Positions 1-7,612 are shown, numbered from the stretch's first letter. The stretch is 8,415 nt of DNA from Acidobacteriota bacterium (GCA_021781075.1 JAJXXN010000305.1:1-8415); one strand, 5' to 3'. Notes: generated by a model not told the origin, from the sequence alone. Numbers and translations: made by a program.

Positions 1-3000
1 ATCTGTCGATGACCATGAAGGCGGCGAAGTAGGCGACGAGCTTTTGGAAGCTGGCGGCGGAGGCGGCGGCGGGATGGTAATGGAGGTCAACAAAGTATTT
101 GACGACTCCGGCGATGAACATGATGTCGATGAAGGGCGAGACCAGCGGCAGGAGCATTTGGAAGATGAGGATGTTGGGCAGCGCGAAGAAGCCCATGGCC
201 TTGTTCTTGGAGAATGCGGCGCGGTGCTTCCAGACGGCCTGGAGGATGCCGAAGCTCCAGCGGAAGCGCTGTCGCATGAGCCCGCCGGCGTTGATGGGGG
301 CCTCAGTGAAAGCGAGCGCGTGGTCCTCGTAGATGACGCGGAACCCGTGCTCGAGGAGGTTCATGGTGAGGTCGGCATCTTCAGCGACGGTATTGATGGG
401 ATAGCCGGCTAGTTCCTTCACGGGGGCGGTGCGCCATGCGCCGATGGCGCCGGGGACGACGGTGACGACGTGGAAAAGGTCGAGGGCGCGGCGCTCGAAG
501 TTCTGGCTGGTGATGTATTCGAGGGCTTGCCAGCGTGTCCACAGGTTGACGCGGTTGCCGACCTTGGCGTTGCCCGCGACTGCGCCGATTCGAGGATCGG
601 CAAAATGCGGAATGAGTTTTGAGATGGCGTCGTTGGCGATGACGGTATCCGCGTCGATGCCGACATAAATCTCTTCCGTGACGTGCTCGAGCGCGAAGTT
701 GAGCGCCAGAGCCTTTCCGCCGTTTTGCTTGGTGAGGACGAGGACGCGGCCCTGGGCGATTTCGTTTTTGTAGGCGTCGGAGGCGACCTTGATGGTGGCG
801 TCGGTTGAGCCGTCGTCGATGACGATGACGCGGAGGTTGGGATAGTCGGAGTTGAGCACGGAGCGGACAGTGCGGACGATGACCTTCTCCTCGTTGTAGG
901 CGGGGACGAGGACGGCGACGCTGGGCTTGTAGCTGCCGTTCAGGCGCGCAGGGTTGCCGCGCAGGCGCTCGATGATGGCGAAGAGGCCGACGAGTACGAG
1001 GCGCGCGCTCATCAGCACGTCGCCGACGAAGAAGATGAAGACGATGAGATGGCCGAGGAAGGCGATGGCGGAGAAGGCGATGGAGTCGGGCAGCGCGCGC
1101 AGATATTGCGGGAAGGTCATGGGCGGCATGACCTGGTCGCGGGTTTTGCCGAGGAGCGCGGAGACGGGGACGACCTGATAGCCGTGGGCGCGGAGCGAGT
1201 CGATGAGGACGGGGAGCGTGGCGATGGTGACGGAGCGGTCACCGCCGCCGTCGTGCAGGAGGATGATGCTTCCGCGCTTCCATGCCTTGCTGGGGTTTTG
1301 CATGGCGCGAAGGTCGTCGAGGACGCCGTTGGTGATTTCCTCCGGGGTTTTGCGGACGCGCTCGTCCCAGTCGTCGGTGTCGATTTTGTTGCCGATGATG
1401 ATGTAGCCGCGTTTTTCAATGCGCTCGACGGGGCTGGCCTCGTCGTCGGTGTCGGGCTCCTGGTCAATGGAGTAGGGGGGGCGGAAGTAGAGCGGCTGGG
1501 CGCCGAGCTTTGAGGCGAAGAGGCGCTCGGTGAGTTGCAGTTCAAGGTTGAGCTGCTGGGGCGAGATTTCGCTGATGTCGGGATGGGTGAAGGTGTGGTT
1601 GCCGATCTCGTGGCCTTCACGGTAAACGCGCTGCATGAGGCCGACGTTTTCATCGGCGCTTTCACCGATCATGAAGAAGGTCCCCTTGACGTTTTTCTCC
1701 TTGAGAATGTCGAGAATCTTCGGTGTCCATTTAGGATCGGGTCCGTCGTCGAAGCTGAGCGCGACGCATTTGGGGTCGTACCCGTACTGGGTGACGGTGT
1801 AACCGCGGGGGTAGACATCCATGTGCTCGTCGATGAGTAGCTTGCGGTGGGGGTCGGTTTCGTCGTCGTCGATTTGCACGGTGCGCTTGCCAGGCTGGGG
1901 CGTGCCGGTGACGCGGAGAATGTCGCCGTAACCCTCATTGTCCACATCATGGCCGGGGAGCACGCTGCCGAGGGCGTTGAGGGCGTCGGGTGAAGCGGGG
2001 TGATCCCAGACATTCCACAGCGAGCGGTCTTCTTCGCCGAGGCGCCAGAGGGCGAAGGTTTGAATGCCGAGTTCGCGCGCGGCACGGAGTTCGTTGAGGA
2101 TGGTAACGCCATCGAGGAACCAAACGACGTGGCGGACGTGGCTGTCCTCGTCGATGTATTCAAAGTGCGGGTTGAGTGAGTTGTAATCGAGGTCGAGGTC
2201 GGCGTCGGCGTCACTGGCGCGCTGCCAGGCGTCGGAGACGGACATGTCACTGGTATCCACGACGCGCGGCTTGGCGTGCCGGTGGTCTTTTGCGTCGGGG
2301 ATGGTGAGTGTCCAATCGTAGGCGTAGTTGCCGACGGCGCAGATGATTTTGTCGCGCGGGATGGCCTTGAGGGCGCGCGCGAGGTTGCCGATGAACCACT
2401 GCTGGCTGGCGATGGGGCCGGGGTCGCTTTCGACCTCGTGCTCGTCGTAGTTCATGAGGATGACGCCGTCGGAGTTAGCGGCGAGCAATTTGAGGTCGGC
2501 ATCGTCGGTTTGCGCGGCGGTGTTGACGTAGAGTTTCAGGCCATGCGCTTGGAGCGCGGAATATAGCTCCTGGACGAGTGTGAAGTGCGCCTGCGTGGCG
2601 TCGTCGTTGAGGTTTTCAATGTCGAGCGAGATGCCGCGATAGGCTGGGAATTTTGCGAAGAGGCGGAGGAGCTGGTCGATCAGGCTCTGGCGGTTGGCGG
2701 GGATTTTGAGCCAGTCGCCATAGGCGGGGTCGAAGCTTTGCGAGGCGGAGTTGAAGTTGCTGAGCAGGGGGAAGATTTCGGTATCGACTTTTTCCGCCTG
2801 GATGACGTGCTTGATTTTGCCAAGCTCGTCGGGGTCGTGTATGGCATTGCCCTCGAAGATGAAGAAGTCGTGGCCGTCGAGGGTGCTGCCGCGCAACTGG
2901 CCCTCCGTGCCGTTCATATGCAGCCAAGCGGGGAAGAGGAGGTCGATCTGATGGACGTGCTCGCGGAAGGAGGAGTAGCTGGTGGGGTCGTAGGGGACGT

Positions 3001-3301
3001 AAAAGGCGGCGCGCACGCCCTCGCCGGCGTTGAGGGTGATCTCGGAGGGCTTGCGGTTGGATTTGCGGTGCGAGGGGTGTGCGACGCGGTTATTGCGCGC
3101 GTCATTGGTGCGGTAGCGCAGTGCCTTGTAGTTGTGCTGCTGTGAGGGGAGCAGCAGCTCGGGGAGGCTTTGATTGCGCAGGATATTGAAGATGAAGGCG
3201 GCGATGACAAAAGTGGAGACGAGGGCGGTAATGTCGAAAATGCGGCGGAGGCGCTTCCAACGTTTGCGATCGGGGTCGTAAAAGATCTGCTTCTGTGGCA
3301 T
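1..3301 (-). CDS. Tripartite GH18-like / polysaccharide deacetylase / GT2 glycosyltransferase (partial, C-terminus off the left edge)
   Basis: An uninterrupted minus-strand frame of 1,100 residues starts at ATG 3301 and is still open at base 1. An in-frame TAG at 3323-3325 with no start codon after it except this ATG fixes the start; no Shine-Dalgarno is visible. Domains in order: a basic N-terminus (KRWKRLRR) and a membrane helix at about residues 21-41; a GH18-like domain at about 95-440 with GISLDIENL (D227, E229) and ALWRLGEED; a NodB/CE4 deacetylase at about 505-720 with SFDDGPDP (D518, D519), HTFTHP (H569, H573), RPPY (607) and LLHDGG (H683, D684); a membrane helix from about 740; then a GT2 domain with VLVPAYNEE (about 798), IDADT (D883, D885), AEDADL (D975, D977) and QRFRW (1011-1015), the processive beta-glycan synthase signature. 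Hydrophobic segments follow to the edge. The inferred topology puts GH18 and deacetylase in the periplasm and GT2 in the cytoplasm. It probably makes and trims or deacetylates a beta-linked aminosugar exopolysaccharide, by analogy with PgaB plus PgaC. The substrate is unknown. Confidence 0.93.
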   Translation of the reverse strand, partial: MPQKQIFYDPDRKRWKRLRRIFDITALVSTFVIAAFIFNILRNQSLPELLLPSQQHNYKALRYRTNDARNNRVAHPSHRKSNRKPSEITLNAGEGVRAAFYVPYDPTSYSSFREHVHQIDLLFPAWLHMNGTEGQLRGSTLDGHDFFIFEGNAIHDPDELGKIKHVIQAEKVDTEIFPLLSNFNSASQSFDPAYGDWLKIPANRQSLIDQLLRLFAKFPAYRGISLDIENLNDDATQAHFTLVQELYSALQAHGLKLYVNTAAQTDDADLKLLAANSDGVILMNYDEHEVESDPGPIASQQWFIGNLARALKAIPRDKIICAVGNYAYDWTLTIPDAKDHRHAKPRVVDTSDMSVSDAWQRASDADADLDLDYNSLNPHFEYIDEDSHVRHVVWFLDGVTILNELRAARELGIQTFALWRLGEEDRSLWNVWDHPASPDALNALGSVLPGHDVDNEGYGDILRVTGTPQPGKRTVQIDDDETDPHRKLLIDEHMDVYPRGYTVTQYGYDPKCVALSFDDGPDPKWTPKILDILKEKNVKGTFFMIGESADENVGLMQRVYREGHEIGNHTFTHPDISEISPQQLNLELQLTERLFASKLGAQPLYFRPPYSIDQEPDTDDEASPVERIEKRGYIIIGNKIDTDDWDERVRKTPEEITNGVLDDLRAMQNPSKAWKRGSIILLHDGGGDRSVTIATLPVLIDSLRAHGYQVVPVSALLGKTRDQVMPPMTFPQYLRALPDSIAFSAIAFLGHLIVFIFFVGDVLMSARLVLVGLFAIIERLRGNPARLNGSYKPSVAVLVPAYNEEKVIVRTVRSVLNSDYPNLRVIVIDDGSTDATIKVASDAYKNEIAQGRVLVLTKQNGGKALALNFALEHVTEEIYVGIDADTVIANDAISKLIPHFADPRIGAVAGNAKVGNRVNLWTRWQALEYITSQNFERRALDLFHVVTVVPGAIGAWRTAPVKELAGYPINTVAEDADLTMNLLEHGFRVIYEDHALAFTEAPINAGGLMRQRFRWSFGILQAVWKHRAAFSKNKAMGFFALPNILIFQMLLPLVSPFIDIMFIAGVVKYFVDLHYHPAAASAASFQKLVAYFAAFMVIDR

Positions 3302-3429
3302 GAGCGGTGTTTTGTACGGGTACTACCAGTTTAGATGGTTTGGGCGCGGAACGGTGAGCAGAAAGCAACAAAGGGATTATGAGTGTTTGAGACGGGGCGG
3401 GGCTCAGGCTTGCGCGCGGGTGCATTCAA

Positions 3430-3435
3430 TAAAAT
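3430..3435 (+). promoter_or_regulatory. Possible -10 element (TAAAAT) for the KdsC-like gene
   Basis: TAAAAT matches five of six bases of the sigma-70 -10 consensus and ends six bases before the ATG at 3442. That would place the transcription start at or within a base or two of the start codon. No good -35 lies at 16-18 bp, and the best TTG-containing candidate (3410-3415) is only 14 bp away, so the call is weak. It fits the absence of a Shine-Dalgarno ahead of this gene. Confidence 0.3.
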
Positions 3436-3441
3436 GAAGTC

Positions 3442-4116
3442 ATGACGAAGACAGCGACGGAACGGGCAAAGAAAATCAAAATCATCCTGTTTGACGTGGA
3501 CGGGGTGCTGACGGACGGCGGGATCTGGTTGTTCCCCGCAGCAACGCCGGGCCATGAGCCCAGCGCGTTCAATGATGTGGTGCAGCGGCGATTGAGCGAG
3601 ACAGAAGGCAAGGCCGGCTTCGGGATACTGTCGGCTTCAATGGTCGAGGCGAAGGGTTTTCATGCGCACGACGGCACATCCATCTCAATGGCGCGGCTGG
3701 GCGGCCTGCAGACGGGCGTGATCACAAAGCGGATCTCGGAGACGGTGGCGCTGCGGGCGCGCGACCTGAAGCTGGATTTTGTCTACATGGGGCAGAGTTA
3801 CAAGATGCAGGCGGTGCGCGAGATCCAGGGGAAGACGGGCGCGGCTTTGGAGGAGATTGCGTATGTGGGCGATGACATTATTGACTTGCCGGTGATGCGG
3901 CAATGCGGGCTGGCGATTGCGGTTGCCGATGCGCGCGAGCAGGTGAAGGCGGCGGCGCATTACATTACCCCGAAAGCCGGCGGACGCGGCGCGGCGCGCG
4001 ACGCGGTGGAGTTCATCTTGGAGGCGCAGGGGACGCTGGAGCGTGTGATTGAGGAGTACATTGACGAACGCAACCCGATGGCGCCGTCGATGGACATTGG
4101 CAAGGGCGGAATTTGA
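3442..4116 (+). CDS. KdsC-type HAD phosphatase (3-deoxy-D-manno-octulosonate 8-phosphate phosphatase-like)
   Basis: This 224-residue HAD-superfamily protein has the layout of KdsC, which dephosphorylates Kdo-8-phosphate in the cytoplasm to give Kdo for LPS. HAD motif I is FDVDGVLTDG with D18 as nucleophile and D20 as acid/base. Motif II is GVITKR (T95), motif III is K121 in MGQSYK, and motif IV is YVGDDIIDLP (D144, D145, D148). The C-terminal GGRGAARDAVEFIL (180-193) matches the KdsC GGxGAxRE-like tail. E. coli KdsC has about 19 residues between the motif I glycine and the HDG/RDG segment; this protein has about 51. The roughly 30 extra residues (about 31-70) fall in the hairpin that builds the family's tetramer interface. 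A C-terminal extension follows residue 198. The gene stands alone between a divergent and a convergent neighbour, with no other Kdo gene in view, so a different sugar-phosphate substrate cannot be excluded. The start at ATG 3442 has no clear ribosome binding site. Confidence 0.88.
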   Translation: MTKTATERAKKIKIILFDVDGVLTDGGIWLFPAATPGHEPSAFNDVVQRRLSETEGKAGFGILSASMVEAKGFHAHDGTSISMARLGGLQTGVITKRISETVALRARDLKLDFVYMGQSYKMQAVREIQGKTGAALEEIAYVGDDIIDLPVMRQCGLAIAVADAREQVKAAAHYITPKAGGRGAARDAVEFILEAQGTLERVIEEYIDERNPMAPSMDIGKGGI

Positions 4117-4143
4117 GGGACTAGGGAAGGAAAAACCTGGTTG

Positions 4144-4176
4144 GGGCCGCGAGGGATTGCGGCCCGATTTATTTTT
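4144..4176 (+). terminator. Rho-independent terminator after the KdsC-like gene
   Basis: A perfect 7-bp stem, GGGCCGC (4144-4150) with GCGGCCC (4159-4165), encloses an 8-base loop. It is followed by GATTTATTTTT, a good U-tract for + strand transcription. It sits 27 bases after the TGA of the phosphatase gene. The U-tract overlaps the last codons and the TAA of the convergent hydrolase gene. In the minus direction the nearest T-run is about 5 bases past the stem, so it may serve both genes, but less well in that direction. Confidence 0.75.
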
Positions 4177-5458
4177 GCGCGAAGGCGGGGAAGATCTGGT
4201 CCAGTTCGAAGGTGCGCAGTGTTTGGCGCAGGTCCGTCTGGGAGTCGGGCTCGGTATTGGAGACGGCGTGGGTTGGCTGGCTGGTTGGCGTGCCGCCCTC
4301 GTCGGTGGTGTTGACGACGAGGATGCTGGCGAGGGAATCGGCGGGGTCGATGAGCAATTCGGAGCTGAAGCCGCCCTGGTCGCCGTCGTGGTAGATGAGC
4401 TTGCGTCCGTTGAGGTTGAGGATGAAAAAGCCGAGGCCCATTTGCGGTTGCGAGGCGTGGGGGCCGGAGGTGTAAGCGGTGGCCTGTTTGCCGGGTTCGA
4501 TTGCGGGCAGAGTGCCGGTCCACATCTCTTCGAGTGACGAGCGTTTGAGGATGAGATTGTAGACGGGTTTGTTGGTGTCGCCGATGAGGAAGGCGGCATA
4601 CTTCGCCATATCCGGCATGGTGGATTTGAGGCCGCTGTTTGCCGTGGTGATGCCGGTATCAAAGTCGCAGGGTTGCGCGGTGAGCTTGCTGCCGGAGCGG
4701 ATATAGCTGGCGGAGACATGCGAGGCGAGGAAGTACGGGGCGTGGTTGAAGTAGCTCGAGTGCATTTCAAGGGGCATCAGAATATTTTTGGTGATGTATC
4801 CCTCGAAGGTTTCCCCGGTGAGCCGCTCGATGATTTGGCCGAGGAAGACATAGCCGAGGTTTGAGTAGGACCAGCGCGAACCGGGCGCGAAGTCGATGTG
4901 CGTGTAGGGGAGCATGGCTTCGACCTGCTGCCAGCGCGTTGGCTCGAAGGGCTCCCAAGCGCAATCACCGGGCTGGTCGCATTCCCAGGGCCAGGTGGGG
5001 TTGCGGAAGCCGGCGCTGTGGTTGAGCAGCTCTCGGATGGTGATGGCGTCGACGGGGCCGTAGGCGTCATGGACCTGGCGCAGCTCGGGGATGAATTTGA
5101 CGGCGGGGTCGTCGAGCGAGAGCAGGCCGCGATCGCGCAGTTGCAGGATGGCGATGGCGGTCATGGTCTTGGTGATGGAGGCCCAGTTGTAGGTTGTGTT
5201 GGCGTCGATGGACTGGTGCGTGGAGGCGTTTGCCTCGCCATCAAAAAACGTGACTGCCGAAGAGCCCGCGTCGTGGTGGATGAAGGCGGAAGCGCCGCCG
5301 ACGATTCCGTGCCGTGTGAGCGCGGCCTGGAAGCGGGTGTGAAATTCATCCAGGGCCTGCTGCCGGCCGGATGGCTGCGCACTTGCGGGTGCGGCAAGGG
5401 GCAGGAGAGCGGCGAAGAGAAGCGCGCGGGCGCGGGGGTTGAACATGCTGGCCATCAT
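4169..5458 (-). CDS. Exported serine hydrolase of the beta-lactamase / class C penicillin-binding protein family
   Basis: This 429-residue protein has a typical Sec signal peptide: arginines at about 9-11, hydrophobic ALLFAALLPLAAPA, and a likely cleavage after ASA (about residue 27). The S12/beta-lactamase fold motifs are present: SITK (S94 nucleophile, K97), YSN (198-200) and HDG (357-359) in the KTG position. The HDG variant is common in esterases, D-aminopeptidases and carboxypeptidase-like members, so antibiotic hydrolysis is not implied; the substrate is unknown. C160 and C165 flank a short loop and could form a disulfide, consistent with export. A hydrophilic Thr/Ser/Pro-rich stretch at about 386-410 precedes a short C-terminal helix. 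Start codons at 5458, 5455 and 5446 are all in frame and none has a good Shine-Dalgarno; the 5446 start (MFNPRARA) also gives a normal signal peptide. It is divergent from tgt with only 45 bp between starts, so the two promoters must lie close together or reach into coding sequence. Confidence 0.9.
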   Translation of the reverse strand: MMASMFNPRARALLFAALLPLAAPASAQPSGRQQALDEFHTRFQAALTRHGIVGGASAFIHHDAGSSAVTFFDGEANASTHQSIDANTTYNWASITKTMTAIAILQLRDRGLLSLDDPAVKFIPELRQVHDAYGPVDAITIRELLNHSAGFRNPTWPWECDQPGDCAWEPFEPTRWQQVEAMLPYTHIDFAPGSRWSYSNLGYVFLGQIIERLTGETFEGYITKNILMPLEMHSSYFNHAPYFLASHVSASYIRSGSKLTAQPCDFDTGITTANSGLKSTMPDMAKYAAFLIGDTNKPVYNLILKRSSLEEMWTGTLPAIEPGKQATAYTSGPHASQPQMGLGFFILNLNGRKLIYHDGDQGGFSSELLIDPADSLASILVVNTTDEGGTPTSQPTHAVSNTEPDSQTDLRQTLRTFELDQIFPAFAQK

Positions 5459-5492
5459 AACCCATGGCGCGCGCCGAGCTGCCTATAAAATT

Positions 5493-5498
5493 GAGGAG
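5493..5498 (+). promoter_or_regulatory. Shine-Dalgarno GAGGAG that decides the tgt start
   Basis: GAGGAG lies five bases ahead of TTG 5504. The GTG at 5498 shares its first base with this motif and has no spacing from it. The position therefore favours TTG as the start codon. Confidence 0.6.
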
Positions 5499-5503
5499 TG
5501 AGT

Positions 5504-6589
<1,086 letters not shown>

Positions 6590-6595
6590 TCAATC

Positions 6596-6623
6596 CGTCG
6601 GCAGAGCGGCAACCCTGCCGACG
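6596..6623. terminator. Hairpin between convergent tgt and the regulator gene (putative bidirectional terminator)
   Basis: CGTCGGCAG (6596-6604) and CTGCCGACG (6615-6623) form a perfect 9-bp stem with a 10-base loop. Adding CAAT (6591-6594) and ATTG (6624-6627) across a single bulged C lengthens the stem to 13 bp. It occupies most of the 43 bases between the tgt TGA and the TAA of the regulator gene, where a shared terminator is expected. There is no real U-tract on either side (only ATTT on the + strand at 6631-6634), so it may be an attenuating or mRNA-protecting hairpin rather than a classic intrinsic terminator. Confidence 0.55.
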
Positions 6624-6632
6624 ATTGCCAAT

Positions 6633-6935
6633 TTAGCCCTCGATAGCCCCGCCCAAAAGCGTCTTGAGCGCCTGCACATATTTGGTGAGCGCGGCGCGGC
6701 CTGCCTCGGTCATGCGGTAAAGCGATTGCGGTTTGCGCTGCACAAATTTCTTTTCGACGGCGATGTAGCCTGCCTCCTCGAGCTTGAGCAACTGCGCGCC
6801 GAGGTTGCCGTCGGTCGAGCCGGTCTTCTCGCGCAGCCAGGTGAACTCCGCCTCTTCAACGGTAGCGAGCAGCGAGAGCAGAGCGAGGCGCAGCTTTCCG
6901 TGAACGATGGGGTTGAGTTCGGGCAGCTCAGGCAT
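6633..6935 (-). CDS. Winged-helix transcriptional regulator, small MarR/PadR-like (HTH_34 type)
   Basis: This 100-residue protein is essentially one winged-helix DNA-binding domain. Helix 1 is at about 8-24, helix 2 at about 31-38 (FTWLREKTG), the recognition helix at about 41-55 (TDGNLGAQLLKLEEAG), the wing at about 58-75 (KKFVQRKPQSLYRMTE), and a C-terminal helix at about 76-94 probably serves dimerisation. The motifs LRLALLSLL, STDGNLGAQLLKLEEAGYI and YRMTEAGRAAL are typical of the small one-domain regulators paired with membrane proteins. The start ATG lies inside the upstream membrane-protein gene; the 8-base overlap ATGCCTGA suggests translational coupling. AAGGTG (6943-6948) is a good ribosome binding site seven bases upstream. 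By analogy it should control its own operon, and the inverted repeat at 7584-7600 is the natural operator candidate. The ligand or signal is unknown. Confidence 0.88.
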   Translation of the reverse strand: MPELPELNPIVHGKLRLALLSLLATVEEAEFTWLREKTGSTDGNLGAQLLKLEEAGYIAVEKKFVQRKPQSLYRMTEAGRAALTKYVQALKTLLGGAIEG

Positions 6936-7527
6936 GACAATTCACCTTGTTCAACCGTTTTTGTTCTAGAACCATGGCGTAGATCCCGAAGAGAATCTGG
7001 CAGAGAAAAACATCGGCCATCAGCAGGTAGTTGCTTTGCTCAGCGGTTATGAAACAAGCCGCGGCGGAGCTGAGCCACCAGACGATGGCGCAGGCGAATT
7101 GTGCGCGCCAGCGCAGCAGCATTCCCGAAGCCCCATTCACCAGGCCCAGATGAGCGGTGGCAATGGCAACAAAGATTTGCGTCTCATGCATGCGCCCGCT
7201 GAAACCATAGGCAAAGAGGACGAGGAACAAGCTGGCCCCGAGCGCGGTCCACATGGAGCCGATGGCCCGGCCTGCGGTAGATTCATGCGATTTTGTCTTG
7301 TGCGTGGAGAAGCCCGCGATTGTCGCCACGAGGGCTAAAACCATGGTGACCGGCCAGGCATAGACGAGATGCAGCCAGGTTGCGCCGATGATAGCCACTT
7401 CGTAGGCAACACCCCAAAGCACAAAGCTCCAGGCGTAGCGGCCGGTGGTGCGTCGGCCCTCCTGCATCATGGATTCAATGAGAGTGAGGCGCTCGTTGAG
7501 TTCCTGGTTTGATATTTGCTCATTCAT
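6928..7527 (-). CDS. Six-helix integral membrane protein of unknown function, co-transcribed with a winged-helix regulator
   Basis: I do not recognise a named family. The 199-residue protein starts with a hydrophilic, helix-prone segment (about 1-29, with NQELNERLTLIESMMQEGR likely coiled coil). About six hydrophobic segments follow: residues 31-53, 57-74, 90-110, 116-137, 143-162 and 166-187. It ends in a short basic tail (LEQKRLNK). The start at ATG 7527 is well supported by AGGAGAG at 7534-7540, six bases upstream. Its stop overlaps the regulator start by 8 bp. Aromatic residues are frequent at the membrane edges (WSFVLWG, AWP, VWWLSS). No catalytic or transport signature is visible. A membrane sensor or effector for the partner regulator is a reasonable but unproven idea. 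G and C are more balanced here than in the neighbouring genes. Confidence 0.85.
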   Translation of the reverse strand: MNEQISNQELNERLTLIESMMQEGRRTTGRYAWSFVLWGVAYEVAIIGATWLHLVYAWPVTMVLALVATIAGFSTHKTKSHESTAGRAIGSMWTALGASLFLVLFAYGFSGRMHETQIFVAIATAHLGLVNGASGMLLRWRAQFACAIVWWLSSAAACFITAEQSNYLLMADVFLCQILFGIYAMVLEQKRLNKVNCHA

Positions 7528-7583
7528 GGATTTCTCTCCTGAGGTTGAGTAGTTTGGCAGATATCGCTGCCATCACATAAAGA

Positions 7584-7600
7584 ACTCTATTACATAGAGT
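7584..7600. promoter_or_regulatory. Perfect inverted repeat ACTCTAT-N3-ATAGAGT, candidate operator
   Basis: Two 7-base arms separated by TAC form a perfect dyad that covers the -10 element and the adjoining spacer of the operon promoter. A second perfect palindrome, GAGTACTC (7597-7604), overlaps its right arm, and ACTCGAT (7601-7607) resembles another half-site next to the -35. Placement and symmetry suit a dimeric winged-helix repressor, most simply the product of the second gene in this operon. Confidence 0.6.
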
Positions 7601-7612
7601 ACTCGATGTCAA
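7584..7612 (-). promoter_or_regulatory. Sigma-70-type promoter of the membrane protein-regulator operon
   Basis: On the minus strand a perfect -35 TTGACA (7607-7612) is followed after exactly 17 bases by TAGAGT (7584-7589), four of six matches to the -10 consensus. Transcription would begin near 7577, giving a leader of about 50 bases before ATG 7527 and its AGGAGAG ribosome binding site. Confidence 0.7.

Noticed and set aside
44..3145. Several plus-strand open frames (for example 44-412, 1049-1513, 1535-1840, 2276-2566, 2585-3145)
   Set aside because: They are antisense shadows of the C-ending codons of the tripartite enzyme gene. Their products are low-complexity Val/Gly/Asp/Glu-rich and match no family.
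3376..3381. CATAAT on the minus strand as a -10 for the tripartite gene
   Set aside because: It matches five of six bases, but no -35-like hexamer lies at the right distance, so no promoter is annotated.
3434..3445. Three-codon ORF (ATG AAG TCA TGA) overlapping the KdsC-like start codon
   Set aside because: It could be an upstream regulatory mini-ORF, but it has no ribosome binding site and would lie upstream of the likely transcription start.
3685..4770. Minus-strand open frame of 361 codons across the KdsC-like gene and the hydrolase gene
   Set aside because: It crosses two well-supported genes and their terminator, and its product is Pro/Ser/Thr/Arg-rich without any domain.
5439..5489. 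TTGAAC at 5439-5444 with TATAAA at 5484-5489 as a tgt promoter
   Set aside because: The spacing is 39 bases, far outside the 16-18 needed, and the -10 alone would leave no room for the ribosome binding site.
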